This document shows positions 27,115-38,340 of a DNA stretch of 63,961 nucleotides, one piece after another (within the stretch, counting starts at the first letter, position 1; each line of letters begins with the position of its first letter). Source of the DNA: an uncultured Bacteroides sp. (GTDB taxonomy: Bacteria > Bacteroidota > Bacteroidia > Bacteroidales > Bacteroidaceae); the NCBI GenBank assembly GCA_900542985.1, contig UQPQ01000011.1:1-63961 (forward strand). Direction: 5' to 3'. The notes under the pieces are model-generated. The model worked only from the letters and a program-made list of their open reading frames with translations, made no database searches and was not told the DNA's origin. The translations under genes and the position numbers were made by a program.

Positions 27115-29580
27115 TTAGTCTTGGTAATACACTCGTTTTACTCGTTCCGATACGCTGGTCAGAATTTCGTATGGAATAGTATCGAGTATGTCGGAAAGTA
27201 CAGTGACAGGTAATTCATCGCCAAAGATAATTGCCTTATCTCCCTCTTTGCAGTCGATGTCAGTCACATCAATCATACATACATCCATACAAATATTGCC
27301 TACATAAGGAGCTTTCTGACCGTTTACCAGACAATAGCCTTTTCCGTTGCCCAAGTGTCGGTTCAGTCCGTCGGCATAACCTATCGGCAGGGCGGCAATA
27401 CGTGAATTGCGGTTTAATACTCCTTTGCGGCTGTATCCCACGGTCTCATCAGCTGGCACATCATGTATTTGCAGAATTGTAGTTTTGAGTGTGGTAACGT
27501 TGTGCAATATCTGGTTTGTGAATGGATCAATACCGTATAATCCGATACCCAAACGAACCATATCGAACTGAGCTCCAGGGTAACGCTGGATACCTGCCGT
27601 ATTGCAGATATGACGCAGAATCTTATGGCTGAAACCTGCCTGCAGTTCGGCTGCAGCCTGTTCGAATGTTTCAATCTGGTGGCGTGTAAATGCATCGAAA
27701 CGCTCGGCGTCACTGCCTACTAAATGTGAAAATACGGAACGGGGAATGACGGCAGACTGTCTTTTCAATCGTTCGATAAGCCGCGGCATATCAGCTGGGT
27801 CAAATCCCAAACGGTGCATACCAGTATCAATCTTGATATGAATAGGACAATTGGTTGCCCCTTCACGTTCGGCTGCCTTTATGAGTTCTTCCAATAAGTG
27901 GAAACTATACACTTCAGGCTCCAGCCGGTAGTCGAACATGGTTTTGAATGCGGTGACTTCTGGGTTCATGATAATAATGGAACTTCCTATACCGGCTTTT
28001 CGCAGATCGGCTCCCTCATCGGCTACGGCTACTGCCAGATAATCTACACGATGGTCTTCCAGTGTTTTGGCAATCTCAAACGAACCTGCCCCGTATGCAG
28101 ATGCTTTTACCATACACACCATTTTTGTTTCCGGCTTCAACTTATTACGGTAAAAGTTGAGGTTGTCTGTCAGCGCATTCAGGTTGATTTCCAAAATGGT
28201 TTCGTGTACTTTCAGTTCCAGTAAGTCTGTTATCTGGTCGAAGTGGAACATACGGGCTCCTTTGATCAGCACCACTTCATTTTTTAGTGTAGAAAGAATA
28301 CCCGATTCAATTAGTTCGGAAGTGGAACGGAAGAAATTTTTTTCGATTTCAAACCGTGAAGCCGAAGCTGAAATTTCTTCGCCTACTCCAATAATACGGT
28401 TTACTCCCCGGCTGTGTACAAGTTCAGCCACTTGTCGGTAAAGCAGTTTGCCGGACTGTCCGGTTTCCAGTATATCGGAAAGTATCAGTGTACGTTTGCG
28501 TTCTTTGTCTTCAGTGCGGCGTGCCATAAAGTCGAGAGCAATGTCGAGCGAAGCAAAATCGGAGTTATAACTATCATTGATGAGGATACACCCGTTCTTT
28601 CCTTCTTTTACTTCCAGTCGCATGGCGATAGGTTCCAGATGAAGCATACGTTCGGCAATGTCTTCGGGAGATACCATAAGGTATAATGCTACAGCCAGAC
28701 AGTGCAAGGAGTTCTCAATGGAAGCATCGTCGATAAACGGGATGCGGTATTCTTTGAAAAATCCTAAATAGCGGTATTTGATGGTAGTACCGGTATCATC
28801 TTTCTGTATGCTTTCTATAAACAGCGGACGTTCATTGTCTTTGGTAGACCAGGCAATTTCTCGTGCAGTGAACAGTGACTTTGATACACAACTGCTTATT
28901 AACTCGTTGTCGCCATTGTATACAATGACATCACAGTCTTTGAACAGTTGCAGTTTTTCCATGCATTTGTCTTGCAGTGAAGTAAAGTTTTCCTGATGTG
29001 CACCTCCGATGTTGGTCAGAACTCCAATGGTAGGCTGGATGATAGGTTTCAAGGCTTCCATTTCTCCCATTTCAGAGATGCCGGCCTCGAATATACCTAA
29101 TTCTGTGTGTTCGTTCATCATCCATACAGAAAGAGGCACTCCAATCTGTGAGTTGTAACTGCGTGGCGAACGGGTAATGATACGTTCCGGACTGAGTATC
29201 TGATAAAGCCATTCTTTTACGATGGTTTTACCGTTACTTCCGGTAATTCCCACTACGGGTACCTGAAATTGTTCACGATGGCGGCTGGCCAGGCGTTGCA
29301 GAGCTTTGAGCGGACTTCCCACTACCAGAAAGTTGGCATCGGGGTAAGATTCCGGTTCTGTAGTCAAGGTTCCGACAACAAAGTTTCTTACTCCACGTTC
29401 GTACAAGTCGGCTATATATTTATGTCCGTCGTTCCTTTTTGTCTTTAGTGCAAAGAACAGCGTTTCTTCCGGAAAGCAAAGCGACCGGCTGTCTGTCAGA
29501 ATCCAGTCTATATGTGCTGGATGGTTTCCTATGCGTTTGGCTCCTATAACAGAAGCTATTTCTTCAATCGAGTTTGACAT
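27115..29580 (-). CDS. Bifunctional MurF / alanine racemase
   Basis: Peptidoglycan precursor enzyme of 821 residues joining two activities. Residues 1 to about 455 are MurF (adds D-Ala-D-Ala to UDP-MurNAc-tripeptide), with P-loop GITGSNGKT at 111-119. Residues about 460-821 are a fold-type III alanine racemase with the PLP lysine Lys492 (VKASAYGAG) and the second catalytic Tyr716 (VGYSRKG). The fusion makes D-Ala and uses its dipeptide in one chain; it is known in Bacteroidales. It overlaps the upstream GSCFA gene by 25 nt on the same strand, so they are co-transcribed. Confidence 0.95.
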   Translation of the reverse strand: MSNSIEEIASVIGAKRIGNHPAHIDWILTDSRSLCFPEETLFFALKTKRNDGHKYIADLYERGVRNFVVGTLTTEPESYPDANFLVVGSPLKALQRLASRHREQFQVPVVGITGSNGKTIVKEWLYQILSPERIITRSPRSYNSQIGVPLSVWMMNEHTELGIFEAGISEMGEMEALKPIIQPTIGVLTNIGGAHQENFTSLQDKCMEKLQLFKDCDVIVYNGDNELISSCVSKSLFTAREIAWSTKDNERPLFIESIQKDDTGTTIKYRYLGFFKEYRIPFIDDASIENSLHCLAVALYLMVSPEDIAERMLHLEPIAMRLEVKEGKNGCILINDSYNSDFASLDIALDFMARRTEDKERKRTLILSDILETGQSGKLLYRQVAELVHSRGVNRIIGVGEEISASASRFEIEKNFFRSTSELIESGILSTLKNEVVLIKGARMFHFDQITDLLELKVHETILEINLNALTDNLNFYRNKLKPETKMVCMVKASAYGAGSFEIAKTLEDHRVDYLAVAVADEGADLRKAGIGSSIIIMNPEVTAFKTMFDYRLEPEVYSFHLLEELIKAAEREGATNCPIHIKIDTGMHRLGFDPADMPRLIERLKRQSAVIPRSVFSHLVGSDAERFDAFTRHQIETFEQAAAELQAGFSHKILRHICNTAGIQRYPGAQFDMVRLGIGLYGIDPFTNQILHNVTTLKTTILQIHDVPADETVGYSRKGVLNRNSRIAALPIGYADGLNRHLGNGKGYCLVNGQKAPYVGNICMDVCMIDVTDIDCKEGDKAIIFGDELPVTVLSDILDTIPYEILTSVSERVKRVYYQD

Positions 29581-30542
29581 AATGCGATTTCATTTTGTAC
29601 ATCTAAGTACGGTAATTTTTCTTTTAACCTTTCTATCTTTAACAGAATTTGACTTAAAAAAATATGATATGCTTCTGAATCCTCATTGAATGGGCGATGT
29701 TCCAATCCTTTACGTATTGCATCCCATTCTTTTATTATATGTAAAGTATTCTGACTAAAATAGGTTTGTGTAAAACACTCCCATATATATTCTATGGCCA
29801 AAGAAGAGGGGTGCAGCATATCGTCTGCATAAAAGCGGTAATCCCTCAGTTCGTCCATCATGATTTCATAAGAAGGGAAGTAATGGCAATAAGAAAAGAG
29901 ATTGCACAACTTTTCAATTGCGATAAGCAATACGGCTTTATTGAGCTGGTTGCCATGAAGGCCGTCTTTGGCATGGCGGATGGGACTGACTGTGAATATT
30001 ATTTGTAGATTGGGATTCAATGAACGGAGATGAGGAAGTAATATTCGGTACTGCTCTACAATTTCCTCTACATTGAGTAAACGGCGTTCGAATAGTTTTT
30101 CCGGTAATTTGTGGCAATTGCCTACAATGCTTCCATCTTCTTTCCATTGATATACCCGAGCGGTTCCCCAAGTCATTATCAGCCAGTCGGATTGACGAAG
30201 ATGAGCGGCTCCTTGTCTTATCCGTTCGTTGATTTTTGACAGGCAAGTTTCTTTTTCTGAACTGGAGAAAGAACCATGATGCATCAGACTATACCACATG
30301 CCTTTGTCGAAACGTAAATTTGTCTCTGTATATGTTTTCCCTGTAGTAATCTCTTCGAGTCCTTTTGCTATCGACATGGGATTATACAAAATGCCAAAAG
30401 GATTAATGTCGCAGGTAAATTTGTTATCGGACAATTGCTTACCAATGTTTTGTACGAAACAGGAGCCCCACAGCATGAGCTTGTCCGAGTGGCGTATTTC
30501 CCATTGACCGGCTGGTAATTCAACTTTTGTTCTAAACTCCAT
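29556..30542 (-). CDS. GSCFA domain protein
   Basis: 328 residues. The family-naming motif is visible as WGSCFVQNIG near residue 30, with TWGTARVY around residue 115 and the FTVSPIRHAKDG motif around 190, resembling the SGNH/GDSL-like hydrolase fold in which the Ser of GSCF would be the nucleophile. There is no signal peptide, so it is predicted cytoplasmic. Its end overlaps murF-alr by 25 nt, which ties it to cell-wall precursor synthesis by context only. The substrate is unknown. Confidence 0.85.
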   Translation of the reverse strand: MEFRTKVELPAGQWEIRHSDKLMLWGSCFVQNIGKQLSDNKFTCDINPFGILYNPMSIAKGLEEITTGKTYTETNLRFDKGMWYSLMHHGSFSSSEKETCLSKINERIRQGAAHLRQSDWLIMTWGTARVYQWKEDGSIVGNCHKLPEKLFERRLLNVEEIVEQYRILLPHLRSLNPNLQIIFTVSPIRHAKDGLHGNQLNKAVLLIAIEKLCNLFSYCHYFPSYEIMMDELRDYRFYADDMLHPSSLAIEYIWECFTQTYFSQNTLHIIKEWDAIRKGLEHRPFNEDSEAYHIFLSQILLKIERLKEKLPYLDVQNEIALCQTRLKK

Positions 30543-30580
30543 AACTTCAAGATTTATTCCTGTGTTCTAAAAAAGACTTG

Positions 30581-30588
30581 CAAATGTA
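30581..30588 (-). promoter_or_regulatory. Candidate -7 box for GSCFA/murF-alr
   Basis: TACATTTG on the minus strand, 38 nt before the GSCFA start. No TTTG at the expected distance. It is back to back with the dxs promoter. Confidence 0.5.
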
Positions 30589-30610
30589 AGCACAATACAT
30601 ATATTTATAC

Positions 30611-30618
30611 TATTTTTG
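30611..30618 (+). promoter_or_regulatory. Candidate -7 box for dxs-trkA
   Basis: TATTTTTG on the plus strand, 26 nt before the dxs ATG. The -33 box is not recognisable. Confidence 0.5.
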
Positions 30619-30644
30619 TACGATTAATTGAATAATAAAATAGG

Positions 30645-32552
30645 ATGGAATCACCCACTTCTTACGAATTATTAAATAAAATCGATAGTCCGGACGATTT
30701 GAGACAATTGCCTGCCGAGGTTTTGCCAGAGGTTTGTGGTGAGCTTCGTCAGAAGATTATCGACGAGTTGTCTCGCAATCCCGGACATTTCGGTTCCAGT
30801 CTTGGAGTTGTAGAACTGACTGTGGCCTTACATTATGTGTTTAATACACCTTATGACCGTATTGTATGGGATGTAGGGCATCAGGCTTATGGACATAAAA
30901 TACTGACTGGACGGCGGGACCGATTTTATACAAACCGTAAGTTGAACGGATTGTGTCCTTTTCCTTCTCCTTCGGAAAGTGAGTATGATACTTTTACCTG
31001 TGGTCATGCTTCGAACTCTATTTCGGCAGCTTTGGGAATGGCTGTTGCTGCTGCCAGAAAGGGAGAAGATTCCCGTAAAGTGGTAGCTGTCATTGGAGAT
31101 GGTTCGATGAGTGGAGGGCTGGCTTTTGAGGGATTGAATAACGCTTCAAGTACTCCTAATAATTTATTGATAATCCTCAACGACAATAATATGGCCATCG
31201 ACCGGAGTGTGGGTGGTATGAAACAGTATTTGTTGAATCTTCAGACTTCGGAAGGGTATAACCGGTTGCGCTACAACGTTTCACGGATGTTTCATCATTG
31301 GGGAATCTTGAATGAGGAGCGCAGAAAAAGTCTCATACGTTTCAACAATAGCTTGAAGTCGGTGATAACCCAGCAGCAGAATATTTTTGAGGGAATGAAC
31401 ATCCGTTATTTCGGCCCGGTAGACGGACACGATGTGCAGGCTTTAATAAAAGTATTGCGCGAAATAAAGGAAATGAAAGGCCCTAAACTGTTGCATGTAC
31501 ATACTGTAAAAGGCAAAGGTTTTAAACCGGCCGAAGAAGCTGCTACATTGTGGCATGCTCCTGGTATCTTTGATAAAGAAACCGGTGAGCGCATTGTGAT
31601 GGATACTACAGGAATGCCACCCTTGTTTCAGGATGTATTTGGACAGACTTTACTGGAACTGGCTCAGCAGAATGACAAGATTATAGGAGTAACACCGGCG
31701 ATGCCGACTGGATGTTCCATGAATGTATTGATGAAAGCGATGCCGGACCGTGCTTTCGATGTAGGCATAGCCGAAGGTCATGCTGTTACGTTTTCCGGAG
31801 GAATGGCAGAGGAGGGATTATTGCCTTTCTGCAATATTTACTCGTCGTTTATGCAACGTGCCTACGATAATGTGATTCATGATGTGGCTATCCAGAAACT
31901 GAATGTAGTGTTGTGTCTGGATCGTGCCGGATTGGTAGGAGAGGATGGAGCTACGCATCATGGTGTGTTCGATATGGCCTACCTTCGTCCTATACCTAAT
32001 TTGATAATTTCTTCTCCTTATGATGAAAAGGAATTGAGAAGACTGATGTACACAGCTCAGTTGCCTAATCAAGGACCTTTTGTAATCCGCTATCCGCGTG
32101 GAAGAGGGGTACTGACCGATTGGAAATGTCCACTTGAAACTGTTGAAATAGGTAAGGGACGTAAGATGAAAGATGGAACCGATATGGCTGTAATCACCAT
32201 TGGTCCGGTAGGTAATGTGGCTGCCAAGGCTATAGAAGAAGCCGAGAAGAATAATAATTGTTCGATAGCACATTATGATTTGCGATTCCTGAAACCGATA
32301 GATGAAGAAATGTTGCACGAGGTGGGCCAACGCTTTAAAAAGGTTGTGACAGTGGAAGACGGAGTCTTGAAAGGAGGCATGGGAAGTGCCGTACTGGAGT
32401 TTATGTCTGATAATGGTTATACACCAACGGTGAAACGTTTGGGTATTGAAGATACGTTTATACAGCATGGTGCAGTGAAAGAACTGTATGCAATTTGCGG
32501 TATTGACCAGACGGGAATATATAATACATTAATTCAAACGCTGAACTTATGA
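30645..32552 (+). CDS. dxs: 1-deoxy-D-xylulose-5-phosphate synthase
   Basis: First step of the MEP isoprenoid pathway: condenses pyruvate and glyceraldehyde 3-phosphate using thiamine diphosphate. 635 residues with the N-terminal [14 protein letters not shown], the ThDP/Mg motif GDGSMSGG...NDNNMAID, the central transketolase domain ([29 protein letters not shown]) and the C-terminal domain. Length is normal. Its stop overlaps the trkA start by 4 nt (ATGA), so the two genes are translationally coupled. Confidence 0.98.
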   Translation: MESPTSYELLNKIDSPDDLRQLPAEVLPEVCGELRQKIIDELSRNPGHFGSSLGVVELTVALHYVFNTPYDRIVWDVGHQAYGHKILTGRRDRFYTNRKLNGLCPFPSPSESEYDTFTCGHASNSISAALGMAVAAARKGEDSRKVVAVIGDGSMSGGLAFEGLNNASSTPNNLLIILNDNNMAIDRSVGGMKQYLLNLQTSEGYNRLRYNVSRMFHHWGILNEERRKSLIRFNNSLKSVITQQQNIFEGMNIRYFGPVDGHDVQALIKVLREIKEMKGPKLLHVHTVKGKGFKPAEEAATLWHAPGIFDKETGERIVMDTTGMPPLFQDVFGQTLLELAQQNDKIIGVTPAMPTGCSMNVLMKAMPDRAFDVGIAEGHAVTFSGGMAEEGLLPFCNIYSSFMQRAYDNVIHDVAIQKLNVVLCLDRAGLVGEDGATHHGVFDMAYLRPIPNLIISSPYDEKELRRLMYTAQLPNQGPFVIRYPRGRGVLTDWKCPLETVEIGKGRKMKDGTDMAVITIGPVGNVAAKAIEEAEKNNNCSIAHYDLRFLKPIDEEMLHEVGQRFKKVVTVEDGVLKGGMGSAVLEFMSDNGYTPTVKRLGIEDTFIQHGAVKELYAICGIDQTGIYNTLIQTLNL

Positions 32553-33889
32553 AAATTATCATTGCTGGGGCAGGAGCAGTAGGTACACATTTGGCCAAAC
32601 TTTTGTCAGGGGAAAAGCAAGACATTATTCTGATGGATGAGGATGAGGAAAAGTTGAGTAAGGTAGGAAGTAATCTGGACCTGATGACTGTAGACTTGTC
32701 CCCGACTTCTATCTCCGGCTTGAAAGAGGCGGGAGTAGCGGGTGCCGATTTGTTTATTGCTGTAACACCTAATGAAAGCCAGAATATGACTGCCTGTATG
32801 TTGGCTACCAGTTTGGGAGCCAAGAAAACAGTAGCACGTATAGATAACTATGAGTATCTTTTACCTAAGCACAAGGAGTTTTTTGCTAAATTAGGGGTAC
32901 ATTCTTTGATTTATCCGGAAATGTTGGCAGCAAAGGACATTGTGGATGCAGTCAAGATGAGCTGGATACGCCAGTGGTGGGAATTTGCCGGAGGGGCTTT
33001 AGTCTTGATTGGTACTAAGATGCGTGAAACTGCCGAAATTCTTAATGTATCGTTGCACGAACTCGGAGGTAGAAATATTCCTTTTCACATCGTAGCCATA
33101 AAAAGAGGAGGAGAGACAATTATCCCGCGAGGTGATGATGTGATTATGCTGAATGATGTGGTATATTTTACTACAACAAAGAAATATATTCCGTATATCC
33201 GTAAAATAGCCGGTAAGGAACATTATGCGGATATCCGTAATGTAATGATTATGGGAGGAAGCCGTATTGCTGTGCGTACAGTGCAATATATGCCGGAATA
33301 TATGCGGACGAAGATTATAGAAAGTGACTTGAACCGTTGTAATCGTCTGACTGAACTTGTGGATGATAAAGTGATGATTATCAACGGAGACGGACGTGAT
33401 ATGGAACTGCTTTTGGAAGAGGGTATCGGGAATACAGAAGCATTTGTTGCACTGACTGGAAACTCGGAAACCAATATCTTGGCTTGTTTGGCTGCTAAAC
33501 GGATGGGAGTAACCAAGACTGTAGCAGAAGTGGAAAATGTGGATTATATCAGTATGGCAGAAAGCTTGGATATCGGTACGGTGATTAATAAGAAATTTAT
33601 TGCTGCCAGCCATATTTATCAGATGATGTTGGATGCCGATGTCTCGAATGTAAAGTGTCTGACATTTGCCAATGCCGATGTAGCAGAGTTTGTGGTGAAA
33701 CCAGGAGCGCGTATTACAAAAGTACAAGTAAAGGATGCCGGTTTACCGAAAGGCGCAACAATCGGTGGATTGATTCGTAACGGCGAAGGTATTCTGGTAA
33801 CTGGTAATACAAACATTCAGGAGAATGACCATGTAGTGGTGTTCTGTTTGGGAATGATGATTAAGAAACTGGAGAAATTCTTTAATTAA
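32549..33889 (+). CDS. trkA: Trk potassium uptake regulatory subunit TrkA
   Basis: Cytoplasmic NAD-binding gating subunit of Trk K+ uptake. 446 residues in two RCK repeats, each with a Rossmann nucleotide-binding part ([13 protein letters not shown] from residue 6; [12 protein letters not shown] around residue 234) and a TrkA-C part. It overlaps dxs by 4 nt. The membrane channel gene trkH, which I would expect directly downstream in many Bacteroides, is not in this window. Confidence 0.93.
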   Translation: MKIIIAGAGAVGTHLAKLLSGEKQDIILMDEDEEKLSKVGSNLDLMTVDLSPTSISGLKEAGVAGADLFIAVTPNESQNMTACMLATSLGAKKTVARIDNYEYLLPKHKEFFAKLGVHSLIYPEMLAAKDIVDAVKMSWIRQWWEFAGGALVLIGTKMRETAEILNVSLHELGGRNIPFHIVAIKRGGETIIPRGDDVIMLNDVVYFTTTKKYIPYIRKIAGKEHYADIRNVMIMGGSRIAVRTVQYMPEYMRTKIIESDLNRCNRLTELVDDKVMIINGDGRDMELLLEEGIGNTEAFVALTGNSETNILACLAAKRMGVTKTVAEVENVDYISMAESLDIGTVINKKFIAASHIYQMMLDADVSNVKCLTFANADVAEFVVKPGARITKVQVKDAGLPKGATIGGLIRNGEGILVTGNTNIQENDHVVVFCLGMMIKKLEKFFN

Positions 33890-33893
33890 TTGG

Positions 33894-33930
33894 TTTTTCA
33901 TTCTTTTTCATATGAAAGAGAATGAAAAAT
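33894..33930 (+). terminator. Terminator after trkA
   Basis: TTTTTCATTCT pairs with AGAATGAAAAA, with the stem extending through TTTCATATGAAA in the middle. It lies 5 nt after the trkA stop codon. Confidence 0.75.
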
Positions 33931-34078
33931 CTTTCTTTATCTTTCTCGTAATACGTCATGGTGCTGTGTTTTAAAAGATGAATGAAGATAAGGTAGAATT
34001 GTTTTGGAAGATTTTTGTGAAAATGTGTTCGAAAACATATTTTATAGGATGTAATTAACTCTACTCGAAATAAATTCT

Positions 34079-34086
34079 TATCTTTG
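34079..34086 (+). promoter_or_regulatory. Candidate -7 box for the small lipoprotein gene
   Basis: TATCTTTG, 23 nt before the ATG at 34110. No good -33 box is visible. Confidence 0.6.
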
Positions 34087-34109
34087 CTTCACTTTTAAAA
34101 GATGAAATC

Positions 34110-34517
34110 ATGAGAAAGTGGATGAAAGTATTCGTATTATGTCTATGGACCTTGACCATATGTGTGATAGGGAATACTATGTCGTGTATGAATCAGGATG
34201 CTGGTGGTATGGAACTTGTAAAAGAACCTGTTGTATCTCAAGAACAGGTGGTTGCACAAGATACATCGCACGATATTCAGTCTTGTATCAATTATCTTCT
34301 TTCTTCTCGATATGCCGATTTGTTGCAGCATTCATCTGTATATCATTCTGGTAGTACTAACGATTTTAAGTTTTTGCTGCGTAGTATAAATGTACTTCTT
34401 TTCAGGCAGACAGACTCTCTATTCAATAAATTATATAAGTTGACTCATTCTACTCATCCGTATATGGGTGGAAGTATTGATTATTATATCTATACACTGG
34501 AACGAATCCTGATCTAA
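34110..34517 (+). CDS. Small putative lipoprotein of unknown function
   Basis: 135 residues. A basic N-terminus (MRKWMK) and hydrophobic stretch end in NTMSC, giving a plausible lipidation site at Cys26. The mature part is polar, predicted mostly helical, and has no domain I recognise. It has its own promoter box upstream and a terminator-like hairpin before nuoA, so it is probably separate from the complex I operon despite being adjacent. Confidence 0.65.
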   Translation: MRKWMKVFVLCLWTLTICVIGNTMSCMNQDAGGMELVKEPVVSQEQVVAQDTSHDIQSCINYLLSSRYADLLQHSSVYHSGSTNDFKFLLRSINVLLFRQTDSLFNKLYKLTHSTHPYMGGSIDYYIYTLERILI

Positions 34518-34542
34518 ATACTATCTAAGACTTCTCTTTATG

Positions 34543-34577
34543 TTTTTCTGCAAAGGCGTTTTGTAGAAAAATATTTT
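34543..34577 (+). terminator. Hairpin between the lipoprotein gene and nuoA
   Basis: TTTTTCTGCAAA pairs with TTTTGTAGAAAAA with one mismatch. It is followed by TATTTTG. It could terminate the lipoprotein transcript or attenuate entry into nuo. Confidence 0.55.
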
Positions 34578-34605
34578 GTATCGTATCATTTAAAATCTTA
34601 GATAT

Positions 34606-34956
34606 ATGTTTTTTACATTTTTAATTGTCGTTATTCTGACGGCTATTGCACTCGTGGTGTTGGCTATGACTACTGCCAAACTTATTGCACCTCGTTCGTT
34701 CAATCCGCAGAAAGGCGAACCTTATGAATGTGGTATTCCTACTCGCGGACAGTCTTGGGTACAGTTTAAGGTAGGATATTATTTGTTCGCTATTTTGTTT
34801 TTGATGTTCGACATCGAAACGGTATTCTTGTTTCCGTGGGCGGTAGTCGTACACGAGGTTGGGGTTTATGCCCTTGTGAGTGTGATATTCTTTTTGTTGA
34901 TTTTAATTTTAGGCTTGGCGTATGCTTGGCGGAAAGGAGCACTTGAATGGAAGTAA
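34606..34956 (+). CDS. nuoA: Complex I subunit A
   Basis: 116-residue inner-membrane subunit with three helices. The conserved loop [19 protein letters not shown] segment ([12 protein letters not shown]) between helices 1 and 2 carries the family Cys, followed by the [11 protein letters not shown] motif. First gene of a same-strand ten-gene complex I operon. The 3' end overlaps nuoB by 10 nt. Confidence 0.96.
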   Translation: MFFTFLIVVILTAIALVVLAMTTAKLIAPRSFNPQKGEPYECGIPTRGQSWVQFKVGYYLFAILFLMFDIETVFLFPWAVVVHEVGVYALVSVIFFLLILILGLAYAWRKGALEWK

Positions 34957-35528
34957 AGAAACCCGCTATCCGGTCTATGAAGTATGAAGAATTTAAAAAC
35001 AACGATTATTTGGAGCGTTTGGTAGATGAATTGAACCGTAATGGAGCAGGAGTCGTTGTTGGAACTTTGGATGAACTGATAAACTGGGGACGAAGTAATT
35101 CTTTGTGGTCATTGACTTTTGGTACAAGCTGTTGTGCGATTGAATTTATGGCTTTGGGAGCTGCCCGGTATGATATGGCTCGTTTTGGCTTTGAGGTAAC
35201 CCGTAACTCTCCTCGCCAGGCTGATATGATTATGGTGCTGGGAACTATAACCTATAAGATGGCTCCGGTATTGAAGCGTTTGTACGATCAGATGGCAGAA
35301 CCAAAATATGTAGTGGCTGTTGGAGGTTGTACTATCAGTGGAGGACCTTTTGTCAAATCTTATCATGTGGTAAATGGAATCGATAAAATTATCCCGGTAG
35401 ATGTTTTTATACCAGGATGTCCTCCTCGTCCGGAAGCTTTCTATTATGGAATGATGCAGTTGCAGCGTAAAATAAAAGTGGAAAAGTTTTTGGGTGGAGT
35501 AAACCGAAAAGAAAAGAAAGAAGAGTAG
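34947..35528 (+). CDS. nuoB: Complex I subunit B (cluster N2)
   Basis: 193-residue peripheral-arm subunit. The four ligands of the terminal [4Fe-4S] cluster N2 are present: Cys62 and Cys63 (TSCCAIE), Cys128 (VGGCTISGG) and Cys158 (PGCPPRPEA). It overlaps nuoA by 10 nt. Confidence 0.98.
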   Translation: MEVKKPAIRSMKYEEFKNNDYLERLVDELNRNGAGVVVGTLDELINWGRSNSLWSLTFGTSCCAIEFMALGAARYDMARFGFEVTRNSPRQADMIMVLGTITYKMAPVLKRLYDQMAEPKYVVAVGGCTISGGPFVKSYHVVNGIDKIIPVDVFIPGCPPRPEAFYYGMMQLQRKIKVEKFLGGVNRKEKKEE

Positions 35529-35577
35529 AGTATAAAGTTCTTCTTTGGTAGGTATTATTTTTTCATTAAAAAAGATT

Positions 35578-37200
35578 ATGGAATTAATAGATAAAATTAA
35601 AGCCATAGCTCCTGAAGCTGTATGTAGTGAGACCGGTGAGGCGGTGATTACATTGAAAGTTGATGACTTTCGACGAGTAGCAGAGATGCTGCGTGCAGAT
35701 AAGGAAGCGCCAATGGATTATCTTCGCGATATAGTGGGGATGGATTGGGGAGAAAAAGGCTTGGGTGCATTGTATTATTTGGAATCGAGCCAGACATATG
35801 AACGGGTAGCATTGAAAATATCTACTCTTGACAGAGAGAATGCATTCCTTCCTTCTGTTTGTGACTTGTGGAAGACTGCGGAAATCAAAGAACGTGAAGT
35901 GTTCGACTTTTTTGGTATCCGTTTTCTGAACAATCCGGATATGCGCCGTTTGTTCTTACGTGAAGACTGGAAGGGATATCCACTTCGGAAAGATTATGAT
36001 ATGAGCTCCAATCCATTAAATATGGAGAACGAGGAGAATGCAGATGTAACCGATGAGTATTTTCTGAAGCCTGATGGAACGATTTGCGGTCGTAAAAATA
36101 TTGTATTCGATCAGAAGGATTTCGTGGTGAATATCGGTCCTCAACACCCTTCTACTCATGGGGTGTTACGTCTAAGAACTTCTTTGGAGGGAGAAACAAT
36201 CAGTAAAGTAGACCCTATTTGCGGATATATCCACCGTGGTATTGAGAAAATGAATGAAAGTCTGACTTACCCTCAGACTTTGGCATTGACAGACCGCTTG
36301 GATTATTTGAGCGCTCACCAAAACCGTCATGCACTGTGTATGTGCATTGAACAGGCAATGGGACTGGAGATTCCGGAACGTGTACAATATATCCGTACCA
36401 TTATGGATGAGCTTCAACGTATCGATTCTCACTTGTTGTTTTACTCTTGTCTGGTAATGGATATGGGAGGATTGACTCCATTCTTCTATGGGTTCCGCGA
36501 GAGAGAAATGATTCTGGATATCTTCGAGGAAACCACAGGAGGACGTCTGATACAAAACTACAACGTGATTGGTGGAGTACAGGCCGATTTGCACCCTGAT
36601 TTCCAAAAGAAGGTAAAAGAGTTTATCGTTCATCTGAGAAGTGTAATCAAAGACTATCATGATATCTTTACCGGTAATGTAATTGCCACTACCCGTTTAA
36701 AAGGAGTCGGATTGCTAAGTAAGGAAGATGCTATTTCTTTGGGAGCTACAGGAGGTACCGGACGTGCTTCCGGATGGGCAAACGATGTGCGTAAGCATCA
36801 TCCTTATGCGATGTATGATAAGGTAGACTTTAAGGAAATTCTTTATACCGAAGGCGATAGCTTTGCTCGGTATATGGTTCGTATGGATGAAATCATGGAA
36901 TCTTGCCATATTATCGAACAACTTATTGATAATATTCCTGAAGGAGAATTCCGGGTCAAGACAAAACCTATCATCAAGTTGCCGGAAGGAAACTATTCTG
37001 CTTCTGTAGAAACCAGTCGTGGAGAGTTTGATGTATTCCTGGAAAGCCACGGTGATAAGAGTCCTTATCGTTTGCATTACCGCAGTACAGGTCTTCCATT
37101 GGTACATGCACTTGATACCGTATGTCGGGGTAACAAAATTGCCGACTTGATTGCAATCGGGGGTACATTAGACTATGTAATTCCGGATATTGACAGATAA
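35578..37200 (+). CDS. nuoCD: Complex I fused C-D subunit
   Basis: 541-residue fusion. Residues 1 to about 150 are NuoC (30-kDa) with the signature [17 protein letters not shown]. Residues about 175-541 are NuoD (49-kDa), containing [15 protein letters not shown] and the quinone-site region. The start at MELIDKIK is preferred over an in-frame ATG 33 nt upstream because family members begin here. The C-D fusion is also known in enterobacteria and is usual in Bacteroides. Confidence 0.96.
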   Translation: MELIDKIKAIAPEAVCSETGEAVITLKVDDFRRVAEMLRADKEAPMDYLRDIVGMDWGEKGLGALYYLESSQTYERVALKISTLDRENAFLPSVCDLWKTAEIKEREVFDFFGIRFLNNPDMRRLFLREDWKGYPLRKDYDMSSNPLNMENEENADVTDEYFLKPDGTICGRKNIVFDQKDFVVNIGPQHPSTHGVLRLRTSLEGETISKVDPICGYIHRGIEKMNESLTYPQTLALTDRLDYLSAHQNRHALCMCIEQAMGLEIPERVQYIRTIMDELQRIDSHLLFYSCLVMDMGGLTPFFYGFREREMILDIFEETTGGRLIQNYNVIGGVQADLHPDFQKKVKEFIVHLRSVIKDYHDIFTGNVIATTRLKGVGLLSKEDAISLGATGGTGRASGWANDVRKHHPYAMYDKVDFKEILYTEGDSFARYMVRMDEIMESCHIIEQLIDNIPEGEFRVKTKPIIKLPEGNYSASVETSRGEFDVFLESHGDKSPYRLHYRSTGLPLVHALDTVCRGNKIADLIAIGGTLDYVIPDIDR

Positions 37201-37228
37201 TAAATATAGAGGTAATATAGAATATAAT

Positions 37229-38329
37229 ATGAATCAGTCATTTTTAGATTATTATAATCTTCAGCCACTTTTTATGGCAATCCATTCTGCTTTGTGCAGC
37301 GTGATGCCCGAAGGTTTGGCTATTTTTCTGGAAGGATTGGTAGTTGGTGTAGTAATTTTGTTGCTGTATGCTGTACTTGCTATTATTCTTATCTATATGG
37401 AGCGCAAGGTTTGTGCTGCTTTTCAATGTCGTATTGGCCCTAACCGTGTGGGAGGCCGTGGTGGTTTGCTCCAAGTGCCTGCAGATGTATTCAAGATTCT
37501 GACCAAGGAAATTATTGAACTGAAGAATTCAGACCATTTGCTATATAACTTGGCACCGTTTCTGGTAATACTGGCTTCTATCCTTACTTTTTCATGCTTG
37601 CCTTGGAATAAAGGAGGAGAAATTCTTCATATGAATATTGGTATCTTCTTCGTATTGGCAGCTTCTTCCATTGGAGTGTTGGGTATATTGCTTGCCGGAT
37701 GGAGTAGTAACAGTAAATATACCATTATCGGTGCAGTACGAAGCGGAGCGATGATTATCAGTTATGAACTCTCTATCGGTATCACTGTACTGACAATGGT
37801 TTTGATGAGCGGTACAATGGATATTCAAGGCATTGTAAGTGGGCAGGAAGACGGATGGAATCTTTTTAAAGGACACATTCCAGCTTTTGCAGCCTTTATT
37901 ATTTATCTCATTGCCGGTAATGCAGAAGCCAATCGTGCTCCGTTCGACCTTGCTGAGGCAGAGCAGGAGCTGACTGCCGGTTATCATACCGAATACTCCG
38001 GTATGCACTTCGGATTCTTCTATCTGGCAGAATACCTGAATCTGTTTATTACAGCCGGTATTGCTACTACCTTGTTTTTAGGTGGATGGATGCCGTTGCA
38101 TATTGCAGGTTTAGATGGATTCAATGCTGTTATGGATTATATTCCGGGTGTGATATGGTTTGTGGGCAAGACTTTCGTAATAGTCTTCCTGCTGATGTGG
38201 ATCCGCTGGACATTTCCACGTTTGCGTATCGACCAGGTACTTACACTGGAATGGAAATATCTCATGCCTTTATCCTTGGTAGTATTATTACTTATGGCTG
38301 TATGTAAGGTTTTTGGTTTAGTTTTTTAA
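37229..38329 (+). CDS. nuoH: Complex I subunit H
   Basis: Membrane subunit forming the quinone entry chamber. 366 residues with 8 or so helices and the hallmark segments [20 protein letters not shown] and [19 protein letters not shown]...EYSGMHFG. The start MNQSFLDYY is preferred; an in-frame ATG at 37190 would overlap nuoCD by 11 nt and add 13 unusual polar residues. Confidence 0.95.
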   Translation: MNQSFLDYYNLQPLFMAIHSALCSVMPEGLAIFLEGLVVGVVILLLYAVLAIILIYMERKVCAAFQCRIGPNRVGGRGGLLQVPADVFKILTKEIIELKNSDHLLYNLAPFLVILASILTFSCLPWNKGGEILHMNIGIFFVLAASSIGVLGILLAGWSSNSKYTIIGAVRSGAMIISYELSIGITVLTMVLMSGTMDIQGIVSGQEDGWNLFKGHIPAFAAFIIYLIAGNAEANRAPFDLAEAEQELTAGYHTEYSGMHFGFFYLAEYLNLFITAGIATTLFLGGWMPLHIAGLDGFNAVMDYIPGVIWFVGKTFVIVFLLMWIRWTFPRLRIDQVLTLEWKYLMPLSLVVLLLMAVCKVFGLVF

Positions 38330-38340
38330 AGAAGTGATGT

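Noticed and set aside
32999..33727. 242-codon open frame antisense to trkA
   Set aside because: trkA is unambiguous and the antisense frame encodes His/Ile/Tyr-rich sequence without homology I can recognise.
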